Assembly: GCF_003461245.1 (NCBI RefSeq) | Contig: NZ_QTWS01000059.1 | Location: 1-11,247, forward strand | From: Blautia sp. AF19-10LB | GTDB lineage: Bacteria; Bacillota; Clostridia; Lachnospirales; Lachnospiraceae | Direction: 5' to 3' | DNA length: 11,247 nucleotides | Part shown: positions 5,134-11,247 of the stretch, one piece after another | Layout: every line of letters starts with the position of its first letter | How positions within the stretch are numbered: position 1 is the stretch's first letter | Program-made: the position numbers and the translations under genes | Notes under the pieces: model-generated | Database searches by the model: none | Told to the model about the DNA's origin: nothing | Seen by the model: only the letters and a program-made list of their open reading frames with translations

Positions 5134-6633
5134 ATGCAAAAAGAACTTTTACGCATGGAAAACATAGTAAAAACCTTTCCTGGTGTTAAAGCATTGAATA
5201 ATGCGGCAATTACAGTTCATGCCGGAGAGGTTATGGGATTTATGGGTGAGAATGGAGCCGGTAAATCTACATTAATGAATGTTCTGGGTGGTGTTTTTCC
5301 GGCAGATTCAGGAGAAATATATATAGAAGGAAAAAAAGTAGAAATTAATTCCATTCATGAATCACAGGCTCTTGGAGTAGCATTTATCCATCAGGAGCTT
5401 GCATTGGAACCATATCTTACGATAGCAGAGAATATTTTTCTTGGCAGAGAAATAAAAAACTCTCTTGGGCTGGTTAGTAAGGACAAAATGGCAGAGGCAG
5501 CAAAACCGTTTCTTGAGAGGGTTGGTTTGACAGTAGATCCCAATGAATATGTGGGAAGACTTTCTATTGGACAGCAGCAGATGGTGGAAATCGCGAAATC
5601 ATTTTCACTGAATGCAAAAATTTTGATTTTGGATGAACCGACATCTTCTCTTTCTGAAAAAGAAGTAGATGTGTTATTTGATACAGTAAGAGATCTCAAG
5701 AAGCAGGGCATGGGAATTATTTTCATTACCCATAAGATGGCAGAAGTATTCCAGCTCTGTGATGCAGTCACAATCATGCGTGACGGAGAATTTATGGGAT
5801 CTCGTCAGTCTTCGGAATGTACGGACAGTGAACTGATCTCATTGATGGTAGGTCGTGATCTGGGAAATTATTATGTACGTACATACAATGAACCTGGAAA
5901 AGTTATGATGGAAGTTAAGAATATCAATGCAGGAAAAAGAGCAGTAGACTGCAGCTTCCAGGTAAGAAGCGGAGAAATTCTGGGATTTTATGGACTGGTA
6001 GGAGCAGGACGGTCGGAGCTTATGAAAGCGATTATGGGTCTTGATCCGATGGATTCAGGAGAGATTTTCCTGAATGGTGAAAAGATAAAAGAACATAATC
6101 CGATGCATATGCAGAAACATGGTATTGCACTTGTTCCGGAAAACCGAAAAACGGAAGGTCTGTTACTGAATAGTTCCATTAAGTTTAACATGACGCTTGC
6201 AGTACTGGATAAATTTATTAAAAAACTGGTAGTAAATACCAAAACAGAAGATGAAATTACAGATGATGGAATTGAGAAACTTCATATAAAAACTCCTTCA
6301 TCCCTTGTAAACTGTTCTACGCTTTCCGGTGGAAACCAGCAAAAGGTATTACTTGCAAAATGGCTGGCTACTAATCCGAAAATCTTGATTCTGGACGAGC
6401 CGACAAGAGGTATTGATGTAGGTGCAAAAGCAGAAATTTATACGATCATCAATAATCTGGCAAAACAGGGGCTGGCAATTATTCTGATTTCATCAGAGAT
6501 GCCGGAAGTAATGAATATGAGCGATCGTATGATAATTATGCGAGAAGGTCATATCATGGGCGAGTTGAGACATGATGAGTATGAGCAGGAACGGATTTTG
6601 AAGTATGCTATGGGGGTATCCAACAATGAATAA
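5134..6633 (+). CDS. Sugar ABC transporter ATPase, two nucleotide-binding domains (RbsA/MglA/XylG type)
   Basis: A 499-residue tandem ABC ATPase, the normal length for the carbohydrate-uptake CUT2 family. The first domain has Walker A GENGAGKST (38-46), Q-loop Gln87, signature LSIGQQQ (143-149), Walker B ILILDEPT (163-170) and His200. The second has a degenerate Walker A, GLVGAGRSE (287-295, Arg for the catalytic Lys), signature LSGGNQQ (397-403), Walker B ILILDEPT (417-424) and Ser in place of the H-loop His. This asymmetry is normal for RbsA/MglA. It powers uptake through the downstream permease and the upstream binding protein on the cytoplasmic face of the membrane. The ribosome site is GAGGAG (5121-5126), seven bases before the ATG. 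The stop overlaps the permease start by eight bases, indicating translational coupling. Confidence 0.96.
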   Translation: MQKELLRMENIVKTFPGVKALNNAAITVHAGEVMGFMGENGAGKSTLMNVLGGVFPADSGEIYIEGKKVEINSIHESQALGVAFIHQELALEPYLTIAENIFLGREIKNSLGLVSKDKMAEAAKPFLERVGLTVDPNEYVGRLSIGQQQMVEIAKSFSLNAKILILDEPTSSLSEKEVDVLFDTVRDLKKQGMGIIFITHKMAEVFQLCDAVTIMRDGEFMGSRQSSECTDSELISLMVGRDLGNYYVRTYNEPGKVMMEVKNINAGKRAVDCSFQVRSGEILGFYGLVGAGRSELMKAIMGLDPMDSGEIFLNGEKIKEHNPMHMQKHGIALVPENRKTEGLLLNSSIKFNMTLAVLDKFIKKLVVNTKTEDEITDDGIEKLHIKTPSSLVNCSTLSGGNQQKVLLAKWLATNPKILILDEPTRGIDVGAKAEIYTIINNLAKQGLAIILISSEMPEVMNMSDRMIIMREGHIMGELRHDEYEQERILKYAMGVSNNE

Positions 6634-7612
6634 AAAGAAATCACAAAGTTATGTAGGCAGAGCCGTAAAGGATTACTTTACGCAAAACTGGGGAATCTTA
6701 TTAGGATTACTGATTCTCTGTGTAATATTTTCTGTTTTTGGTAATAACTTCCTGACACAGAAAAATATTTTGAATCTTTTAAGAACATGTGCAACAAACT
6801 GTTTTCTGGCCATTGGTGTTCAGATGGCAATCATTCTTGCAGGTATTGATCTGACGGGTGGTGCACTTGCAGCATTGAGTGGTGTTATGACGGTTGCAGC
6901 TTTTCAGTGGTGGGGATTTCCGGTACAGATTGCTGTGATCCTGGGAGTCGCAATTGGTGCAGTGATTGGTCTCTTGAATGGTGTCATCATCGCTTACACA
7001 GGAATTCATCCGTTTGTTGTAACACTTGCAATGCAGTCTTTCTGTCGTGGTACAGCATATCTTGTAGCAAATGGCTCACCGGTAACCGCTTACGGTAATG
7101 CCGGATTTGCAAAAATCGGACAGGGTTCTCTTGGACCTGTACCACTTCCGGTTGTATATATGATCATATTCCTGGTCCTGGATTACTTTTTCCTGAATAA
7201 AACCCAGACAGGACGTCATATTTATGCAGTTGGAGGTAATGAAGTATCTGCACGTTTCTCTGGTATTAATGTAAAGAAAATCAAAATTCTCGTATGGACG
7301 ATCAGTGGAACTCTGGCAGGCTTCTGTGGAGTAGTTCTGGCATCCAGACTGGCATCAGGACAGCCATCTACAGGTGAAGGATATGAAACAGATGCCATCG
7401 CAGCAGCAGTACTCGGAGGAACTTCATTCTTTGGAGGAACTGGTTCCGTAGGCGGACTTTTAATTGGTGTACTGATCATCGGATTAATCTCTAATGGATT
7501 AAACCTGATGCATGTAAACTCTTACTGGCAGTATGTATTAAAGGGAATCATCATCATTGCAGCAGTTTATGTAGATATGGTAAAACAGAAAAAACAGAAC
7601 GCAGCAAAATAA
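6626..7612 (+). CDS. Sugar ABC transporter permease (RbsC/MglC type)
   Basis: A 328-residue multi-spanning membrane protein of the branched-chain/ribose permease family. Hydrophobic segments recur across the protein, for example at about 23-39, 62-76, 80-95, 101-125, 174-190, 220-240, 256-268, 275-290 and 303-317. Family hallmarks are GIDLTGGALAALSG (73-86), the cytoplasmic coupling loop GGNEVSARFSGINVKKIK (203-220), and DAIAAAVLGGTSFFGGTGSVGG (256-277, shown here by position and partial motif DAIAAAVLGG). It forms the translocation channel, presumably as a homodimer. The start is ATG 6626 with GGGGG (6612-6616) as ribosome site; it overlaps the ATPase gene by eight bases. An upstream in-frame ATG at 6605 would add seven residues but has no such site. 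Confidence 0.95.
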   Translation: MNKKKSQSYVGRAVKDYFTQNWGILLGLLILCVIFSVFGNNFLTQKNILNLLRTCATNCFLAIGVQMAIILAGIDLTGGALAALSGVMTVAAFQWWGFPVQIAVILGVAIGAVIGLLNGVIIAYTGIHPFVVTLAMQSFCRGTAYLVANGSPVTAYGNAGFAKIGQGSLGPVPLPVVYMIIFLVLDYFFLNKTQTGRHIYAVGGNEVSARFSGINVKKIKILVWTISGTLAGFCGVVLASRLASGQPSTGEGYETDAIAAAVLGGTSFFGGTGSVGGLLIGVLIIGLISNGLNLMHVNSYWQYVLKGIIIIAAVYVDMVKQKKQNAAK

Positions 7613-7634
7613 AATTCGTAAAGGAGTTAAATAA

Positions 7635-8474
7635 ATGGACAGCAAGAAGAAAAAAGAATTGGAATTATGGGCTGCAAGAATTAGAAAAACAGCATTACAG
7701 ACAATCCAGACTGCAGGTTCCGGACATATCGGAGGTTCTTTCTCCATCTGTGATATTTTGTCAGTACTGTATTTTGACAAAATGAATGTAGATCCGGACA
7801 ATCAGAACAAAGCAGATCGTGACAGAATGGTGCTCTCAAAAGGACACTGTTCACCGGCTATGTATGCAACACTGGCACTGAAAGGATTTTTCCCAGTTGA
7901 ACATCTCGCTACTTTCCGTACTTTGGAAAGTGATCTTTCAGGACACGTTGAGATTCACGTACCAGGTGTAGATATGTCAGCAGGATCTCTTGGACAGGGA
8001 CTGTCAACTGCTCTGGGAATGGCAATGTATGCAAAGGCAAATAAAGTTGGAAATCGTGTATTCTGTATCATGGGAGATGGAGAAATTCAGGAAGGTCAGG
8101 TATGGGAAGCTGCAATGTGTGCAGGATTTTACAAAACAGATAATCTGATCGCATTTGTAGATAACAATAATCTTCAGTTGGATGGATCGCTGGAAGAAGT
8201 TATGTCTCCATATCCAATCGGTGATAAATTTAAGGCATTTGGATGGAATGTGATCGAGATTGACGGACATGATGTAGAGCAGATTGCAGATGCAGTGGAA
8301 TTGGCTTCAGTGGTTACCGGAAAACCGACTGTAATTGTTGCACATACTGTTAAAGGAAAAGGCGTTTCCTTATTCGAAGATAATGTTGATTTCCACGGTG
8401 GACAGCCAAAACCGGAACAGTGGCCTGAATGCTTTGCTGAACTGGATGCTAGACTTGCGGAACTGGAGGGTTGA
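7635..8474 (+). CDS. Transketolase, N-terminal (thiamine diphosphate-binding) subunit
   Basis: A 279-residue protein covering the PP domain of transketolase, the usual size for split enzymes. Visible features are GSGHIGGS with His31, KGHCSPAMY with His71, the GSLGQG turn (118-123), the ThDP/metal motif GDGEIQEGQVWEA (148-160) with Asn177-179, and GKGVSLFEDNVDFHGG with His254. Transketolase moves two-carbon units between sugar phosphates in the non-oxidative pentose phosphate pathway. It needs the partner encoded three bases downstream to form the active site. The segment usually read as GHP is GHVEIHVPGVD here, so Val replaces the common Pro. The ribosome site AAGGAG (7621-7626) lies eight bases before the ATG. 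Cytoplasmic. Its place behind sugar-uptake genes suggests a dedicated, substrate-induced copy. Confidence 0.95.
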   Translation: MDSKKKKELELWAARIRKTALQTIQTAGSGHIGGSFSICDILSVLYFDKMNVDPDNQNKADRDRMVLSKGHCSPAMYATLALKGFFPVEHLATFRTLESDLSGHVEIHVPGVDMSAGSLGQGLSTALGMAMYAKANKVGNRVFCIMGDGEIQEGQVWEAAMCAGFYKTDNLIAFVDNNNLQLDGSLEEVMSPYPIGDKFKAFGWNVIEIDGHDVEQIADAVELASVVTGKPTVIVAHTVKGKGVSLFEDNVDFHGGQPKPEQWPECFAELDARLAELEG

Positions 8475-8477
8475 TAA

Positions 8478-9419
8478 ATGGGAGAGAATATTTCAACAAG
8501 AGTAGCTTATGGACGTGCATTAGCTGAATTTGGAGCAGATGAAAATATTTATGTGTTTGATGCGGATTTAAAGAAATGTACGATGACACTTTATTTTTCA
8601 GAAAAGTACCCGGAACGTTTTTATAACATTGGTATTGCAGAAGCGAATATGGTGGATGTTGCAGCTGGCTTTGCAACCTGTGGAGCAACAGCACTGGTAC
8701 ATACATTTGCTATTTTTGCAGCAGGACGTGTGTATGATCAGGTAAGAAATAATGTATGCTATCCGGGATTAAATGTGAAGGTAGTAGGAAGCCATGCCGG
8801 ACTGACAGTAGGTGAAGACGGAGCAACACATCAGAGTCTGGAAGATATCAGTCTGATGCGTACAATCCCGGGAATGACAGTTATCGTTCCGTGTGATGCA
8901 AATGAAACCCGTCTGGCTACAAAAGCAATGCTGGATTTCCAGGGGCCATGTTACTTCCGTACAGGACGTCCGGCAGTAGAATGTGTTACAGATACGATTG
9001 AGGATTATTCATTTGAAATCGGCAAAGGCGTGCAGCTGAAAGACGGAAAAGATGTTACGATCATCGCCTGTGGTCTGATGGTACAGGAAGCATTAAAAGC
9101 ACACAAAATTCTGGAAGATGAAGGAATCAGTGCAAGAGTTATTGATATGCATACGATTAAACCAATCGACCGTGAGATTATTTTGAAGGCAGCAGAAGAA
9201 ACAGGAGCAATTGTTACGGCTGAAGAACATAATGTGATTGGCGGTCTTGGCGCAGCTGTAGCAGAAGTTCTGGTACAGAATGAGAGTGTTCCGACAGAAT
9301 TTGTTGGTGTTCAGGATACATTTGGTCATTCTGCATCTCCTGCAACTCTGTTAAAACATTATGGTCTGACTCCGGAAAATATTGCTGCAAAGGCGAAAAA
9401 AGCAATCTCCAGAAAATAA
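8478..9419 (+). CDS. Transketolase, C-terminal (pyrimidine-binding) subunit
   Basis: A 313-residue protein covering the Pyr and C-terminal domains of transketolase. Motifs include DADLKKC (28-34), GIAEANM with the conserved cofactor-activating Glu55, and SHAGLTVGEDGATHQ with His106 and His118, followed by the C-terminal domain (about 185-313) with HNVIGGLG and a terminal lysine-rich tail. It pairs with the upstream subunit; Glu55 would activate the thiamine ring held across the interface. Three bases separate the genes, and the ribosome site GGAGGG (8465-8470) lies within the end of the upstream gene, consistent with coupled, equimolar synthesis. Sulfo-transketolases and 1-deoxyxylulose-phosphate synthase share this fold, but the length, motifs and split layout fit ordinary split transketolase best. 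The exact sugar-phosphate substrate cannot be read from sequence. Confidence 0.95.
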   Translation: MGENISTRVAYGRALAEFGADENIYVFDADLKKCTMTLYFSEKYPERFYNIGIAEANMVDVAAGFATCGATALVHTFAIFAAGRVYDQVRNNVCYPGLNVKVVGSHAGLTVGEDGATHQSLEDISLMRTIPGMTVIVPCDANETRLATKAMLDFQGPCYFRTGRPAVECVTDTIEDYSFEIGKGVQLKDGKDVTIIACGLMVQEALKAHKILEDEGISARVIDMHTIKPIDREIILKAAEETGAIVTAEEHNVIGGLGAAVAEVLVQNESVPTEFVGVQDTFGHSASPATLLKHYGLTPENIAAKAKKAISRK

Positions 9420-9432
9420 ATCAAGGAAAGAA

Positions 9433-11109
9433 ATGGTTGAATATATGGCAGAAAGTTATGTAATAGGAGTAGACTTCGGAAGTGATTCTGTTCGTGCACT
9501 TGTCGTAAACACAGAAACAGGCGAAAATATTGGACAGGGTGTCGCGTATTATTCCAGATGGAAAGCAGGACTTTATCAGCATCCGGAGCTGAGTATTTTT
9601 CGCCAGCATCCATTAGATTACCTCGAGTCTCTGGAAGAGTGTATCAAAAAAGCACTGACAGATATTACAGAAAAACAAAAAAATCATATCATAGGGATTG
9701 GAGTAGATACTACGGGATCTACTCCGGTTCCGGTAGACAAAGACGGTACACCTCTGGCATTGTTGGATGAATTCTCTGAAAATGAAAATGCCATGTTCTT
9801 TCTCTGGAAGGATCATGCAGCAGCCGCTGAGGCAGACGAAATAAACCGATTATTCAGAAATAACAGTGAGAATGATTATACTAAATATCAGGGAGATTAT
9901 AGCGCAGAATGGTATTGGGCTAAAATACTTTATGCAGTAAGAAATGATGCTTCTGTCCGTGAAGCTGCCTATACCTGGGAAGAGCATTGTGATTGGATCA
10001 CTGGTGTTCTCTGTGGAGAAACGCGACCGGACAAAATATATCATAGTGCCTGTGCTGCCGGTCATAAGGCATTATGGCACAGCGAATGGGATGGATTGCC
10101 GGCGGCAAGTGTTCTGGAAAAGCTGAATCCGTATCTTGTTCTGGTAAGGGAAAGATATGGAAAAGCACCTCAGCCATCCACAGAAAAGGTCGGAACGCTT
10201 TCAAAGGAATGGGCAGAAAAGCTTGGATTAAAGGAGAGCATTGTAATTTCAGGAAGCTCATTTGATGCTCATGCAGGTGCAGTAGGGGCTGGAATTGCAG
10301 AGAAAACTTTCGTGTGTACAATGGGAACCTCCTGTGTAGATATGTTTGTTGAAAAAGCAGAAAATCTCAAAGGTAAAAATATTCAGAGCTACTGCGGGCA
10401 GGCTGAGAACTCAATTTTGCCGGGGTATGTAGGAGTGGAGACAGGACAGGCTGCTTTTGGTGATATTTTTGCATGGTTCAAACGTCTTTTGGAATGGCCG
10501 TTAAATCAGCTTTCACAAATCAGAGAATCCGATATTTCAGAAGAACTATATATAAAAGTCAAGGATCAGATTCTTCTTATGCTACAGGAAGAAGCAGAAA
10601 GACTTCCAGATGAACCATTTCCTGTTGCACTGGACTGGTTTAATGGGAGACGATATCCGAATACGGATGATGCCCAGAAGTCAGCAATAGTTGGTTTATC
10701 ATTGGGAATGGATGCTCCTTATTTATACAGAAGTCTGGTGTTTGGAGCGGTGTGCGGTTTGTATCGACTGATAGAAGGCTTTGAAAAACAGCAGATTAAC
10801 ATTGAAAAAATCATTGCAGTGGGTGGCATTTCAAAGAAATCTCCATATGTGATGCAGATGTTATCAGATTTAAGCAACCGTGAGATATGTATTCTGGACA
10901 GTGACCAGACATGTGCACAGGGAGCTGCCATGTATGCGGCAGTAGCAGCAGGAATTTATGAGAATCTGGAAACTGCGGCAGGTTATATGGCGGCAAAGTG
11001 TATTAAAACTTATAAACCAAATTCTGAAAAGAAAGAATGGTACAGAAAACATTATCAGGAGTATTTGAATTTAGCAGAAGCTGTTAATACTTTGAATGTT
11101 TTTGAATAA
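9433..11109 (+). CDS. araB: Ribulokinase (AraB, FGGY family)
   Basis: A 558-residue FGGY carbohydrate kinase that resembles E. coli AraB (566 residues) along its whole length, as recalled from the family. Shared stretches include VDFGSDSVRALVV (13-25, phosphate loop), GVDTTGSTPVP (90-100), NAMFFLWKDH (119-128), CAAGHKALWH (207-216), SGSSFDAHAGAVGAG (273-287, with catalytic-base candidate Asp278), MGTSC (297-301, phosphate loop), GYVGVETGQAAFGDIFAWF (331-349) and ALDWFNGRR. AraB phosphorylates L-ribulose with ATP; the E. coli enzyme also accepts D-ribulose. The start is ATG 9433, five bases after AAGGA (9423-9427); ATG 9445 is possible. It starts 13 bases after the transketolase gene and ends the operon. 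No araA or araD is in the window, so the in vivo substrate could be another pentulose. Confidence 0.9.
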   Translation: MVEYMAESYVIGVDFGSDSVRALVVNTETGENIGQGVAYYSRWKAGLYQHPELSIFRQHPLDYLESLEECIKKALTDITEKQKNHIIGIGVDTTGSTPVPVDKDGTPLALLDEFSENENAMFFLWKDHAAAAEADEINRLFRNNSENDYTKYQGDYSAEWYWAKILYAVRNDASVREAAYTWEEHCDWITGVLCGETRPDKIYHSACAAGHKALWHSEWDGLPAASVLEKLNPYLVLVRERYGKAPQPSTEKVGTLSKEWAEKLGLKESIVISGSSFDAHAGAVGAGIAEKTFVCTMGTSCVDMFVEKAENLKGKNIQSYCGQAENSILPGYVGVETGQAAFGDIFAWFKRLLEWPLNQLSQIRESDISEELYIKVKDQILLMLQEEAERLPDEPFPVALDWFNGRRYPNTDDAQKSAIVGLSLGMDAPYLYRSLVFGAVCGLYRLIEGFEKQQINIEKIIAVGGISKKSPYVMQMLSDLSNREICILDSDQTCAQGAAMYAAVAAGIYENLETAAGYMAAKCIKTYKPNSEKKEWYRKHYQEYLNLAEAVNTLNVFE

Positions 11110-11147
11110 GACTGTTATGAATAACAATAAAAGACTCCTTCGGGCAA

Positions 11148-11168
11148 TGTCATTAAGTTAGTATGACG
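11148..11168. repeat. Short hairpin ahead of the operon terminator
   Basis: TGTCAT (11148-11153) pairs with ATGACG (11163-11168) around a nine-base loop, six pairs with one G-U. A competing pairing of GAC (11133-11135) with GTC (11149-11151) encloses CCTTCGGG, a UUCG-tetraloop type. No T-tract follows, so it is not a terminator itself. It may protect the 3' end or be part of a dispersed repeat. Confidence 0.35.
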
Positions 11169-11171
11169 CAT

Positions 11172-11209
11172 AAAGATCTCTATATCTAAAATGGTATAGG
11201 GGTCTTTTT
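11172..11209 (+). terminator. Rho-independent terminator of the sugar operon
   Basis: Bases 11172-11184 pair with 11195-11207 (13 pairs, two G-U) around a ten-base loop, with a T-rich tail (TTTTTATTTTT) starting at the end of the stem. It lies 62 bases after the araB stop and ends the transport-transketolase-kinase transcript. Confidence 0.88.
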
Positions 11210-11224
11210 ATTTTTCGAAAACAG

Positions 11225-11230
11225 TTGACA
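11225..11230 (+). promoter_or_regulatory. Perfect -35 box at the window edge
   Basis: TTGACA lies just after the operon terminator. Exactly 17 bases follow to the end of the window, so any -10 box would start at the first base outside. It probably belongs to the next gene on the + strand, but this cannot be confirmed here. Confidence 0.4.
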
Positions 11231-11247
11231 TTTATATTAATGTGTGC

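Noticed and set aside
7635..9419. Sulfo-transketolase for sulfoquinovose breakdown
   Set aside because: That pathway also uses a split transketolase, but no sulfosugar isomerase, reductase or exporter genes accompany it, and the neighbour is an AraB kinase.
9382..9432. AraB start 17 residues upstream, inside the transketolase gene
   Set aside because: The extension is basic, antisense to no domain, lacks a ribosome site, and is absent from the AraB family; AAGGA at 9423-9427 fits ATG 9433.
1..11247. CRISPR arrays, tRNA or rRNA genes, prophage or intact insertion sequence
   Set aside because: No regularly spaced long repeats, cloverleaf-like sequences, transposase or phage motifs were seen on either strand.

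Overview
The window reads as chromosomal DNA of a low-to-moderate GC Gram-positive anaerobe, most likely a Lachnospiraceae member of the Blautia type with acetogen-like one-carbon metabolism. This is inferred from the rnfC2-metV-metF gene order, strong AGGAG-type ribosome sites, protein-family character and base composition. It was not tested by any database search. All genes lie on the + strand.

Region 1 (1-2373) is the end of a one-carbon cluster. It holds a 5'-truncated RnfC-type iron-sulfur flavoprotein subunit, a MetV-type zinc/iron-sulfur partner and the catalytic MetF. In Acetobacterium woodii these three proteins form an NADH-oxidising methylenetetrahydrofolate reductase, the last folate step of the methyl branch of the Wood-Ljungdahl pathway. 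An imperfect hairpin with a T-tract at 2414-2469 closes this unit.

Region 2 (2374-2692) is a 319-base gap. It contains that terminator, a second hairpin, and a sigma-A-like promoter whose -10 box is overlapped by an inverted repeat.

Region 3 (2693-11209) is a sugar-uptake and sugar-use locus. A ROK-family repressor-like regulator is followed by a regulatory gap (3917-4075) rich in direct and inverted repeats. Then come an RbsB-like binding protein, an intercistronic terminator hairpin, a two-domain RbsA/MglA-type ATPase, an RbsC-type permease, a transketolase split into two subunits, and an E. coli-type AraB ribulokinase. A strong terminator lies at 11172-11209. From the ATPase onward the genes are tightly spaced (8-base overlap, then gaps of 22, 3 and 13 bases), so they are probably co-transcribed.

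The likely logic is that an imported pentose or pentulose is phosphorylated by the AraB-type kinase and its phosphate is fed into the non-oxidative pentose phosphate pathway by the dedicated transketolase. No isomerase, epimerase or aldolase-type epimerase (AraA, AraD, Rpe) lies in the window. The substrate is therefore not determined, and the missing steps must be elsewhere or the substrate is already a ketose.

I see no RNA genes, CRISPR arrays, intact mobile elements or phage genes. The most interesting points are the substrate puzzle, the repeat-rich control region at 3926-4030, the ROK protein lacking the family zinc ligands, and the binding protein lacking a lipobox.
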